Translations under genes and position numbers: made by a program
Source of the DNA: an uncultured Ruminococcus sp.
GTDB taxonomy: Bacteria > Bacillota > Clostridia > Oscillospirales > Acutalibacteraceae
Reading direction: 5' to 3'
Assembly (NCBI GenBank): GCA_934476515.1
Contig: CAKSNZ010000040.1
Coordinates: 1 to 15,440 of the forward strand
Length of the DNA stretch: 15,440 nucleotides
In this document: positions 1 to 7,325 of the stretch, one piece after another
How positions within the stretch are numbered: the first letter of the stretch is position 1
Layout: every line of letters begins with the position of its first letter
Notes under the pieces: model-generated
Databases searched by the model: none
Seen by the model: only the letters and a program-made list of their open reading frames with translations
What the model was told of the DNA's origin: nothing

Positions 1-110
1 AAATGTCCCGTTAGGGACAAAGGGTTTGCCGTTTTCGCTAGAAAAGCTAGTCATTCGTGAATTGCAGAGCAATTCACTTTTTAAAGAATGACTGAAGGAG
101 GGATAAAACT
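1..110. repeat. stacked palindromes, probable dispersed REP/MITE-like element (cut by left edge)
   Basis: Several perfect inverted repeats lie side by side. TGTCCC/GGGACA (4-9 with 14-19) has a 4-base loop. CTAG/CTAG (38-41 with 47-50) has a 5-base loop. GTGAATTGC/GCAATTCAC (57-65 with 69-77) has a 3-base loop and is enclosed by an outer 8-bp stem AGTCATTC/GAATGACT (49-56 with 86-93). A purine-rich GAAGGAGGG follows at 94-102. Read on the minus strand this is a CCTCC box, a long hairpin, then a CCC...GGG hairpin, a layout I recall from repeated elements scattered in gut Oscillospiraceae genomes; that match is from memory. It could also be a structured RNA or the end of a larger element lying to the left. 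No open reading frame is visible. Confidence 0.55.
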
Positions 111-385
111 GTAAATTAGATGAATTAATCGGTTATTCTTTAATTAACCTATATTACATAAACAACTCCACAAACCCAATTTTATAGAACAAATTTTATA
201 CTAAAGACAATAAGGAAATTGAGATATTTATATATACAGAACTGTTTATCTTAACCAATAATCAAATTAAAAATACAAACTTAAAATGTGATTATTCTAA
301 AATGAACAAACTATAAAGAAAGTTGCAATAAATTATTGGGCTTATTAGTTACGGTTAAGAGTTAAGTACAAAAGCTAAAGACGAC
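111..385. other. AT-rich intergenic stretch, nothing recognised
   Basis: There is no open reading frame of useful length on either strand, no tRNA-like cloverleaf, and no strong promoter pair. It separates the hairpin cluster on the left from the terminator of the starch-binding protein gene. Confidence 0.6.
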
Positions 386-414
386 AAAAACACCCACCTG
401 AAAACAGGTGGGTG
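386..414 (-). terminator. intrinsic terminator of the 735-residue secreted protein gene
   Basis: A perfect 10-bp stem CACCCACCTG/CAGGTGGGTG (391-400 with 405-414) has an AAAA loop on the plus strand. On the minus strand it is followed by a T5 run (386-390). It lies about 40 bases past the stop codon of the gene at 456-2663. Confidence 0.93.
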
Positions 415-455
415 AATTATTATTCAGTAGATTATTAAGTTGTAATTAACTAAAA

Positions 456-2663
456 TTACTTCTTAACTGTTACCTTTGTCTGAGCAGACTTTCTAGAACC
501 GTCAGCAGCTGTGAACTTAACTACTGTTTTACCCTTCTTAAGAGCCTTAACTGTTACAGTCTTACCTGACTTAATCTTAGAAGCTGATAGCTTAACGATA
601 CCCTTCTTAGAAGAAGAAACCTTTACATACTTGTTGTAAGTGTTCTTTGGAGATAGAGTAGCCTTAATCTTAACAGAAGCACCCTTCTTCTTTAGAGTTG
701 CTGTCTTCTTATTGATTGTAATCTTTGTAGCCTTCTGAGCCTTAACTGTTACAGTACACTTAGCAGACTTCTTGCTGCCGTCTTTAGCTGTTACTGTGAT
801 AGTAGCCTTACCTGGCTTAATAGCCTTTACAACACCCTTAGATGATACTGTAGCAATCTTTTTGTTAGATGACTTATATGTAACACCCTTGTTGTTAGCA
901 GTCTTAGGACCAACTGATGGCTTAATTTTGAATGATGTACCGTTATTAACTGTCTTCTTAGATGGGCTTAGCTTGATGCTTGTTACAGGCTGCTTAACTG
1001 TTACTTCGCAAGTAACAACTAGAGGGTTAGCTTCACCAGGGTTCTTAACTGTTAGAGAAATAGTAGCCTTACCCTTAGCCTTACCTTTTACAACACCCTT
1101 CTGGTCAACTGTAGCAACACTTTCATTGCTTGATGCCCAAGTCTTTTCAGCGTTGTCAGCATATAGGTATGTAGCCTTGATTGTAAGAGTCTTACCAACG
1201 TTAACTGAAGCAGTCTTCTTATTAAGAACAGCTGTTGGATCCTTTACTTCGAAAGTTGTACCAGCTGTGTAATCCCAAGAACCGTCAGCATGTAGGTAGT
1301 GAAATTCGCCACCGTATGTTGTAGCACCTGATAGAGGGTTTTCCTCCTTCTGATTTGGGTCAATAACATATACCATGTTAGCAAATGATACGCCATCTGG
1401 ATAATTATCGCTTTCGCCTGCACTGTAACCTTCTAGGTTAACGTCCTTTGTCTGGAAGTTTTTACCCCAGTTTGGAGATGGTTTTTCACCTTCAGCAGCC
1501 TTAGCACCACCGTCGATACCGTTGTTGATAACCATTACCTTAACGTCTGCTGGAGCATCAATGTAATAAACTCTTGTGCCATCTTCTTTAACGATAGATG
1601 TTGATCTCATTTGATAAGAATGCTGCCAATCCTCGTTCTTATCTGTGCCAGCCCACCAATATGCACAAGCTGTTGCATTTGTGAATGTGTACCAGTCAGC
1701 AGGCATAGCAAAGAAATATCTTGTTGAAGGACTGCCGTCTGTAGGACCTGTGTAGATACCGCCTAGGCTTGTAACAGCACTAGTGTTACCTCTAGGGTCT
1801 GTTGTTTCTTCTGGCTTTGATTCTGTTGGAGTTGGAGCTGGTGTAACTTCTACATCGTTAACCCAAGCTCTAACCTTCTTTTCAGTTGTTAGAACGATCT
1901 TAACTGTTGAGTTAGGTTCTGTGATAGCGATTTCAGCATTTGAGTTTTCACCAATTGCAACACCGTCATAGTTGTAAGATGTTGTCCATGTGCCGTTAGC
2001 AGCTACCTTGAACTGATAAGGTGTGCCAGCTTCATCCTTAGGCTGTACGTTTGAAACTACGATTTCGAATGTACCGTCTTCTTTAGCTGTCATCTGGTTA
2101 GCTGCTGCATCTACGATCCAGTCTTGACCATTACATAGACCAGGTTCACCAACTAGGAAGTTAGTTTCAACTTCTGGCTTCTTTGGACCTTCAGCTGGAG
2201 TACCGTTTACAAGAACCTGTACAGTACCGTCGTTGATAGTCTTTACTTCGCCTGTTGGCTTACCATCTGCGTCTGTTACTTCCTTTTCTCTTGTACCAGA
2301 AAGAGTTAGGACAACCTTAACTTCTGAGTTATCCTCTGGAACTGAGAATTCAATGTTGTCAGGGTTTGTAACACCTGCAACTGCACCGAATGATGTGAAC
2401 CAATCGTGATCTTCTACAACCTTGATTGTAGCACAGTCAGTCTTATCAACACCTGTGTAAGTCTTTACATATGTGCCGTCTGCCTGAAGTTCCATATCGT
2501 CAGCTGGAGTATTAGGAGTCCAACTAGCACCTAAGAACTTAGCGTCACCTACAACTGTGTAAGCGTGTGTAGCAGTTTCTTCAGCAGCTACTGATAGGCC
2601 TGCAAATACTGAGCAAGCCATTAGCACTGAAAGAATAATGCTAACAATTCTTTTTGTTTTCAT
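456..2663 (-). CDS. secreted starch-binding-type protein: X25-like x2, CBM26-like, Ig-like (Big_2) x3
   Basis: The 735-residue product has no catalytic domain that I can see. A signal peptide covers residues 1-27 (Lys/Arg start, hydrophobic core, cleavage probably after SVAA). Two tandem beta-modules follow at about 34-155 and 168-272. Both have a VGD/VGEP opening, a Trp in the first strand, DGT, a KV-x-W core and an NSxVKxVLT strand, as in X25 modules of amylolytic clostridial enzymes and Ruminococcus bromii amylosome proteins. A Pro/Thr/Glu linker (273-292) leads to a module at about 300-465 with aromatic clusters (PADWYTF, YWWAG, DWQ, INNGID) resembling CBM26. Three Big_2-type Ig-like domains (about 476-557, 558-641, 642-735) close the protein, which ends in VKK. 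No dockerin, LPXTG or transmembrane anchor is present. The start is an ATG with AAAGGAGG 10 bases upstream. The starch ligand is inferred from module resemblance. The likely role is starch adhesion at or near the cell surface. Confidence 0.85.
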   Translation of the reverse strand: MKTKRIVSIILSVLMACSVFAGLSVAAEETATHAYTVVGDAKFLGASWTPNTPADDMELQADGTYVKTYTGVDKTDCATIKVVEDHDWFTSFGAVAGVTNPDNIEFSVPEDNSEVKVVLTLSGTREKEVTDADGKPTGEVKTINDGTVQVLVNGTPAEGPKKPEVETNFLVGEPGLCNGQDWIVDAAANQMTAKEDGTFEIVVSNVQPKDEAGTPYQFKVAANGTWTTSYNYDGVAIGENSNAEIAITEPNSTVKIVLTTEKKVRAWVNDVEVTPAPTPTESKPEETTDPRGNTSAVTSLGGIYTGPTDGSPSTRYFFAMPADWYTFTNATACAYWWAGTDKNEDWQHSYQMRSTSIVKEDGTRVYYIDAPADVKVMVINNGIDGGAKAAEGEKPSPNWGKNFQTKDVNLEGYSAGESDNYPDGVSFANMVYVIDPNQKEENPLSGATTYGGEFHYLHADGSWDYTAGTTFEVKDPTAVLNKKTASVNVGKTLTIKATYLYADNAEKTWASSNESVATVDQKGVVKGKAKGKATISLTVKNPGEANPLVVTCEVTVKQPVTSIKLSPSKKTVNNGTSFKIKPSVGPKTANNKGVTYKSSNKKIATVSSKGVVKAIKPGKATITVTAKDGSKKSAKCTVTVKAQKATKITINKKTATLKKKGASVKIKATLSPKNTYNKYVKVSSSKKGIVKLSASKIKSGKTVTVKALKKGKTVVKFTAADGSRKSAQTKVTVKK

Positions 2664-2673
2664 TTCTGAAAAA

Positions 2674-2738
2674 CCTCCTTTTAAAGTATCGCATTTAATT
2701 GCATATTTATTATAGTCTTTTTCTCAAGTACTTTTCAA
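2674..2738 (-). promoter_or_regulatory. sigma-A promoter and strong RBS of the 735-residue protein gene
   Basis: The -35 is TTGAAA (2733-2738) and the -10 is a consensus TATAAT (2709-2714), with an 18-base spacer. A near-perfect Shine-Dalgarno (AAGGAGG on the minus strand, 2674-2680) sits 10 bases before the ATG. The consensus -10 and RBS suggest strong expression. Confidence 0.85.
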
Positions 2739-2970
2739 TTAGCAAAGTAACGAATTTAACACTTTATCTTTGTTGAAAATAGATAAAAAGCTTAATTTGT
2801 ATAATGTTTGTAACCAAATCTTTATGTTTTGGATATATTGTATTAACAATTTGTTAAAATTTAAAGTCCATTTGTTAAATTAGCTTTATAAAATTTCCAA
2901 AATATATCATAACTCCCACCATTCATTGTGTTTCAGTATATTCTCAATTTGTTAAAAAAATATATAAAAT
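2739..2970. other. AT-rich upstream region with repeated CAATTTGTTAA motif
   Basis: This non-coding stretch lies between the ribF terminator and the promoter of the secreted starch-binding-type gene. CAATTTGTTAA occurs at 2847-2857 and 2945-2955, and the related ATTTGTTAAA at 2870-2879. The first copy is part of a perfect dyad TTAACA-ATT-TGTTAA (2843-2857). No open reading frame is visible. It may hold binding sites for a regulator of the starch-binding-type gene, or may simply be AT-rich upstream DNA. Confidence 0.45.
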
Positions 2971-2973
2971 AAG

Positions 2974-3007
2974 AAAAATCTTTCCTAAATGCACTAGGAA
3001 AGATTTT
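2974..3007 (-). terminator. intrinsic terminator of the Nudix-ribF unit
   Basis: A 13-bp perfect stem (2975-2987 with 2995-3007; core ATCTTTCCTA/TAGGAAAGAT) has a 7-base loop. On the minus strand it runs directly into a T-rich tail. It lies about 55 bases past the ribF stop codon. Confidence 0.9.
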
Positions 3008-3061
3008 AATTTGTTTAATTTTCAGTTGTAAAAGTATAATTTATCAAAAAAATTATAATAA

Positions 3062-3973
3062 TCAACAAATATACTTTTTAATGTTGATTAACGCATTTTT
3101 GCCATCATTTTTAATAGTTTTCTCCAGTTCAGCTAAAGAGTCAAACTTCTTTTCCGGACGCTGAAAACATAAAAGTCTTGTGTCAATCACTTCACCATAT
3201 AAATCCGGACCGTTGTATTTAGGCAACCATGTTTCTGAAAGTGGCTTGTAGTTACCAACAGTAGGTTTAACACCAACATTAGTTACACCGGCATATTGTT
3301 TACCCTTAATAGTAACTAAACTTGTGTAAACGCCAAACTTAGGAATTGCAATATTATCAGGTAGTTTCTGATTAATAGTAGGTGTACCCATAAGCCTACC
3401 TATGTGATTACCTTGTTCAATTACAGATGTATAGCCGAATCTATGACCAAGAAGTTTATTTACTTCTTCCATTTCACCATTCTTAATAAGTTTCCTTATT
3501 CTTGTACTGCTGACAGTATCACCATCAACAACAACTTGGTCTGTTACCGTAACATTAATAGAAAATTCTTTGCATATTTCTTTAAGTGTATTGTGGTCAG
3601 CAACTCCACCTTTGCCAAAATGATAGTTAAAACCACAAAACACTTCTTTTGCATTTAATTTTTCAACAAGAATTTTTTTCACAAAATCTCTTGGTGAATA
3701 ATCCTTTACTGTTAAGAAATCATCCTCAATAACTTTACTGACACCCATATTTTTAAGAATAATCTGTCTTTCTTCATTAGGAGTGATAATTTCAACACTT
3801 CTGCCAAATAGCAATGCCGGGTTTTTCTGGAAAGTATAAACAATAGGAGTCAGTGACTTTTCATTAGCCACTTTAATCATTTTTCCGATAACTGCCCTAT
3901 GACCTTGATGTATTCCATCAAAAAAGCCAAGTGCTACTGCAGAATAATTATTTTCGTTAATTTGTTCTTTCAT
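3062..3973 (-). CDS. ribF: bifunctional riboflavin kinase / FAD synthetase
   Basis: The enzyme phosphorylates riboflavin to FMN and adenylylates FMN to FAD in the cytoplasm. The N-terminal FAD-synthetase half carries the nucleotidyltransferase motif GFFDGIHQGH (residues 16-25), the CGFNYHFGKGG segment (113-123) and SSTRIR (155-160). The C-terminal flavokinase half shows GTPTI (196-200), PKFGVY (211-216), GVTNVGVKPT (229-238), DLYGE (257-261) and the usual R-x-E-KKF end. I place the start at the ATG at 3973 (303 residues), which has a GAGAG upstream; a TTG at 3991 in frame would add six residues but has no visible RBS. The length is normal for the family. The position usually held by His in the ETH segment is Trp here (ETW, 247-249), while the Glu is kept. 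It follows the Nudix gene by 35 bases and probably shares its transcript. The usual truB partner is not next to it. Confidence 0.93.
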   Translation of the reverse strand: MKEQINENNYSAVALGFFDGIHQGHRAVIGKMIKVANEKSLTPIVYTFQKNPALLFGRSVEIITPNEERQIILKNMGVSKVIEDDFLTVKDYSPRDFVKKILVEKLNAKEVFCGFNYHFGKGGVADHNTLKEICKEFSINVTVTDQVVVDGDTVSSTRIRKLIKNGEMEEVNKLLGHRFGYTSVIEQGNHIGRLMGTPTINQKLPDNIAIPKFGVYTSLVTIKGKQYAGVTNVGVKPTVGNYKPLSETWLPKYNGPDLYGEVIDTRLLCFQRPEKKFDSLAELEKTIKNDGKNALINIKKYIC

Positions 3974-4008
3974 ATATATAGTAACTCTCAAATATACTTT
4001 AATATAAA

Positions 4009-4554
4009 TTAAATTTTGCCACTGTCAAGTAGGTACTTTGCCTTCAGAATTGCCACTTGAGTTTTGCCGTCAATGATTTGATTATTCAGCACCATTTCCA
4101 CAACTTTATCAAATGGAATCTTTTCCACATTTAGAAATTCGTCATCATCAAGGTGTTGTTCACCACAACCATCAACTCTGCACATATACATATGAACAAT
4201 CTCATCAGAATAAGCACATAGTCCAACATAGCTACCAAGTGTCATATAACTATAGCCATCAGCACCTGTTTCTTCTTTTAACTCTCTTTTGCAATTTTCC
4301 AAAGGTGTTTCACCTTTTTCCAGCTTACCTGCCGGAATTTCTAACATTACTTGGCGTAATGGATAACGATACTGCTTAACCATAAGCACTTCATTATCTT
4401 TGGTTAGTGGTACAACACAAACTGCACCATGGTGCTTGTTGTATTCTCTTGTAGCAGTATTGCCATCAGGCAAGAGAACTTCATCCTTATATATTTTTAA
4501 TAAACAACCATCAAACACTTGCTTTGATGATATAGTTTTTTCTTCTAATTTCAT
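4009..4554 (-). CDS. Nudix hydrolase, ADP-ribose pyrophosphatase type
   Basis: The enzyme is predicted to hydrolyse ADP-ribose or related nucleoside diphosphate compounds to AMP plus a phosphorylated product. The 181-residue protein has a perfect Nudix box GX5EX7REUXEEXGU at residues 76-98, with RELKEETG holding the metal-binding glutamates. The VPLTKDNEVLMVKQYRYPL segment before it and LEIPAGKLEKGE leading into it are typical of the ADPRase/NudF branch. The start is an ATG with CGGAG about 9 bases upstream. It is the first gene of a probable two-gene unit with ribF, and its start codon lies 22 bases from the start codon of the divergent peptidase gene. ADP-ribose is the family substrate; the true substrate is not shown by sequence. 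Confidence 0.9.
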   Translation of the reverse strand: MKLEEKTISSKQVFDGCLLKIYKDEVLLPDGNTATREYNKHHGAVCVVPLTKDNEVLMVKQYRYPLRQVMLEIPAGKLEKGETPLENCKRELKEETGADGYSYMTLGSYVGLCAYSDEIVHMYMCRVDGCGEQHLDDDEFLNVEKIPFDKVVEMVLNNQIIDGKTQVAILKAKYLLDSGKI

Positions 4555-4562
4555 AATAAAAT

Positions 4563-4579
4563 CTCCGAGGTGTGATATG
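4563..4579. promoter_or_regulatory. overlapping divergent RBS region deciding the starts of the Nudix and M14 genes
   Basis: The sequence CTCCGAGGTG serves both strands. On the minus strand CGGAG precedes the Nudix ATG (4552-4554). On the plus strand GAGGTG (4567-4572) precedes the peptidase ATG (4577-4579). Only 22 bases separate the two start codons, so neither promoter can lie between them. Confidence 0.7.
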
Positions 4580-5464
4580 TTTAATTTTTATCCCCACACA
4601 AAAAGTCGTGAAGAATTTGAAAACCGATTAATAAAGGAATTTCCCTTTATAAAAAAAGAAACCATAGGGAAAAGCCTTGTTAACAGAAACATTGAGGCAT
4701 TCACCATAGGTAACAAAAACAAAAAAATAATTATGGTTGGGGGAGTACACGGAAGTGAATACCTGACCATTAATTTACTGTATAAATTTTTGTGGCAACT
4801 TGGTTGTTCATACAGAGACGGAAGTGAAGTTGCCGGTATTAAAATGAAGAGATATTTACATAGGAGAGGTGTAACCATAATACCTTGTGTCAATCCTGAC
4901 GGCACTGACATTAATCTACTTGGTTCATCCTCAGCAAATAAATATTCTTCACTTATTAATTATATTTGTCCACATTCTTGCATATGGCAATCAAATGCAA
5001 GAGGTGTTGACATTAACCACAATTTTCCGGCAAATTGGGAAGAAATACACAAGAGAGAAATTGCCTTAGGAATCTCTGCACCACACAACACAAGGTATGG
5101 TGGCAAAACTCCATCATCAGAACCGGAAACAATCTCACTTATGAACTACTGTATAAAACAGAATTTCAGTAGGTGCTATGCTTTTCATAGTCAAGGTAGA
5201 GAAATCTACTATACATTTGGTGATGAAACACCAAAAGACTCCAAAACTATGGCAAGACTACTTGCAAGAACCTGTAATTATAAATTATCCACACCACCAT
5301 CAATAGCAGATGGTGGTGGGTTTAAAGATTGGTTTATTCACCGATTTAACAAACCGGGATTTACTTTTGAAATAGGTAAAGGGGAGAACCCTCTGCCACT
5401 TTCAGACCTTGAAGAAGAATACAAAATTCTTCAAAAAGCCCTTTGCCTAGCAGTTATTATTTAG
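4577..5464 (+). CDS. M14-family metallopeptidase, gamma-D-glutamyl-meso-diaminopimelate peptidase type
   Basis: This zinc carboxypeptidase-fold enzyme is predicted to cut the gamma-D-Glu-diaminopimelate bond of wall peptides. All catalytic elements are visible: the zinc motif HGSE (His58, Glu61), NPDG (106-109), the substrate-binding RGVDINHNF (142-150), the third zinc ligand in FHSQG (His204), and the catalytic Glu265 in FTFEIGKGE. The 295-residue length and lack of signal peptide or wall-binding repeats fit a cytoplasmic enzyme acting on recycled muropeptides, or one used in sporulation, like Bacillus YqgT/ENP1-type proteins. The frame is open further upstream (from 4400), but that part is antisense to the Nudix gene. 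The ATG at 4577 has GAGGTG 6 bases before it and begins the conserved protein. Its TAG stop overlaps the asnB stop codon on the other strand. Exact substrate specificity is inferred. Confidence 0.88.
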   Translation: MFNFYPHTKSREEFENRLIKEFPFIKKETIGKSLVNRNIEAFTIGNKNKKIIMVGGVHGSEYLTINLLYKFLWQLGCSYRDGSEVAGIKMKRYLHRRGVTIIPCVNPDGTDINLLGSSSANKYSSLINYICPHSCIWQSNARGVDINHNFPANWEEIHKREIALGISAPHNTRYGGKTPSSEPETISLMNYCIKQNFSRCYAFHSQGREIYYTFGDETPKDSKTMARLLARTCNYKLSTPPSIADGGGFKDWFIHRFNKPGFTFEIGKGENPLPLSDLEEEYKILQKALCLAVII

Positions 5465-7317
5465 TCTAGGTTAGGTGTGTTGATTTTATCATCATCACCA
5501 AAGTAAATATTGTACCATACTAGGAACACATAAACTGTCCAAACTTTTCTTGAGTTGTCAGCCTTACCCTGGAAGTGACCGTCTAGCCAGCTAACAAGAA
5601 TATCTGTGTTAAAGAACTTTTCTGCTGTAGCTGACTTAAACATAGTCTTTACTACATTATAATACTTTTCATCCTTTAGCCATACTCTTGTAGGTACAGG
5701 GAAGCCCAACTTTCTCTTTTGAGCAGATTTTTCGGGCATTCTTCTACGAGCAGCCTTACGCATTGCGTACTTAGTATTTTCACTGTTTACACGAAGGTGT
5801 GTAGGAATAGTTCTTGCAACATTAAATACTTCCTTATCTAGGAAAGGAACTCTAAGTTCAAGTGAATTTGCCATTGACATTCTGTCAGCCTTTAGAAGAA
5901 TATCACCTGTCATCCAAAGGTTAATATCAAGGTACTGCATCTTTGTAATATCGTCATAATCCTTAACTCTGTCATAATAAGGCTTACATAGATTTTGTGG
6001 GTCTGTTGCAATTTCAGGCTTTTTAAGTAAAGCCTGTTTTTGCTTTTTGTCATACATAAATGCATTACCGATAAATCTTTCTTCAAGACGCTTACCACCA
6101 CGCATCAAATATGCTCTACCCTTAACCTTAGGGAATTTTTCTGCTAATTTACCGATTGCTCTACGAATAGGGAATGGCACAATGCTATATGGCTTTAGTG
6201 AACGAGGAACATTGTAGCAAGTATAACCACCAAACAGTTCATCAGCACCTTCACCTGAAAGTACAACCTTAACATACTGACTTGCAAGGTTAGATACAAA
6301 GTAAAGTGCAATACAGCTTGGGTCAGCTAGAGGCTGGTCCATATAATACTGAACCTTTGGAACTGTACTCCAAAATTCTTCACTGCCGATAATCTTTGTA
6401 TGGTGTTCAACACCGATTTCTTTTGAAAGCTCTTGAGCCCAAGAAATTTCGTTATACTTTTCACCAAAGTCAAAACCAACTGTAAATGTCTTTTGGTCGG
6501 CAAAGTAAGTTGAAACATATGATGAGTCAACACCACTTGATAGGAAACAACCAACCTCAACATCGGCAATCTTATGAGCCTTGATAGAATCTTCAAATAC
6601 ATCAGCAATTTCATCAACTGCTTTTTCTTCTGTTAAAGTTTCATCAGGTTCAAATGTTGGTTCAAAATATCTGGTTGTTGTAATTTTGCCATCCTTAAAC
6701 CACATATAGTGACCCGGTAGTAGGCAATAAACATTCTTGAAGAATGTTTCAGGTGGTACAACATACTGGAATGATAGGTAAGAATCAAGAGCCTTTTCGT
6801 TAAACTCTTTCTTAAAGTCAGGATGTTGTAGGATTGACTTAATTTCTGAACCATAAACTAAGTTACCGTCAATCAATGTATAGTGCATTGGCTTAATACC
6901 AAAGAAATCTCTTGCAATAAACAGAGAACCGTCATTCTTGTTATAAATAGCGAAACCAAACATACCACGAAGTTTTGGTAGCATTTCTTCGCCCCATTCT
7001 TCAAAACCATGAATAAGAACTTCTGAGTCTGTATCGGTATAGAACTTATGACCTGCCTTGATTAACTGTTCACGCAAAATCTTGTAGTTGTAAATTTCAC
7101 CGTTGAAAGTAATAACAAGGGACTTGTCCTCATTATAAATAGGCTGAGTACCACCGTCTAGGTCAATAATAGACAATCTACGAAAGCCCATTGAAATATA
7201 ATCATCCTGGAAAAGACCGTCAGAGTCAGGCCCACGATGAGTGATAACATCTGTCATATTTTTAATTGTTTCATTTCTGTCAACAATCTGGCCTGTAAAA
7301 CCACAAATACCACACAT
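5461..7317 (-). CDS. asnB: asparagine synthase (glutamine-hydrolysing)
   Basis: The enzyme makes asparagine from aspartate, ATP and glutamine-derived ammonia in the cytoplasm. The chosen ATG gives MCGICGF, so the nucleophile Cys2 is exposed after Met removal. The frame extends eight codons further upstream, but AAAGGA lies 8 bases before this ATG. The class II glutaminase domain shows RGPDSDG, FNGEIYNY and SEVLIHGFEEWG. The synthetase half carries the ATP pyrophosphatase loop SSGVDSS at about residues 258-264 and GEGADELFGGY further on. The length of 618 residues is normal. The gene has its own promoter and no co-transcribed neighbour; its TAA stop overlaps the TAG of the convergent peptidase gene, and no terminator hairpin fits between them. 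Confidence 0.95.
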   Translation of the reverse strand: MCGICGFTGQIVDRNETIKNMTDVITHRGPDSDGLFQDDYISMGFRRLSIIDLDGGTQPIYNEDKSLVITFNGEIYNYKILREQLIKAGHKFYTDTDSEVLIHGFEEWGEEMLPKLRGMFGFAIYNKNDGSLFIARDFFGIKPMHYTLIDGNLVYGSEIKSILQHPDFKKEFNEKALDSYLSFQYVVPPETFFKNVYCLLPGHYMWFKDGKITTTRYFEPTFEPDETLTEEKAVDEIADVFEDSIKAHKIADVEVGCFLSSGVDSSYVSTYFADQKTFTVGFDFGEKYNEISWAQELSKEIGVEHHTKIIGSEEFWSTVPKVQYYMDQPLADPSCIALYFVSNLASQYVKVVLSGEGADELFGGYTCYNVPRSLKPYSIVPFPIRRAIGKLAEKFPKVKGRAYLMRGGKRLEERFIGNAFMYDKKQKQALLKKPEIATDPQNLCKPYYDRVKDYDDITKMQYLDINLWMTGDILLKADRMSMANSLELRVPFLDKEVFNVARTIPTHLRVNSENTKYAMRKAARRRMPEKSAQKRKLGFPVPTRVWLKDEKYYNVVKTMFKSATAEKFFNTDILVSWLDGHFQGKADNSRKVWTVYVFLVWYNIYFGDDDKINTPNLD

Positions 7318-7325
7318 AGTCAACA

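Noticed and set aside
391..414. CACCCACCTG palindrome as a mobile-element end
   Set aside because: A stem of 10 bp followed by a T-run just past a stop codon is fully explained as an intrinsic terminator.
772..1272. 166-codon plus-strand open frame with hydrophobic sequence
   Set aside because: It is exactly antisense to the Lys-rich Ig-like domains of the secreted protein; Lys AAG codons read in antisense give Leu-rich peptides. A similar frame lies antisense to the right-hand Ig-like gene at 14353-14589. No RBS.
4400..4576. N-terminal extension of the M14 peptidase
   Set aside because: This part is antisense to the Nudix coding sequence, has no RBS, and the family-like protein starts at the ATG at 4577.
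5284..5293. DnaA-box-like TTATCCACA
   Set aside because: It is a single copy inside the M14 coding sequence with no cluster. Another near match (TTTTCCACA at about 13922-13930) is also alone, so there is no origin here.
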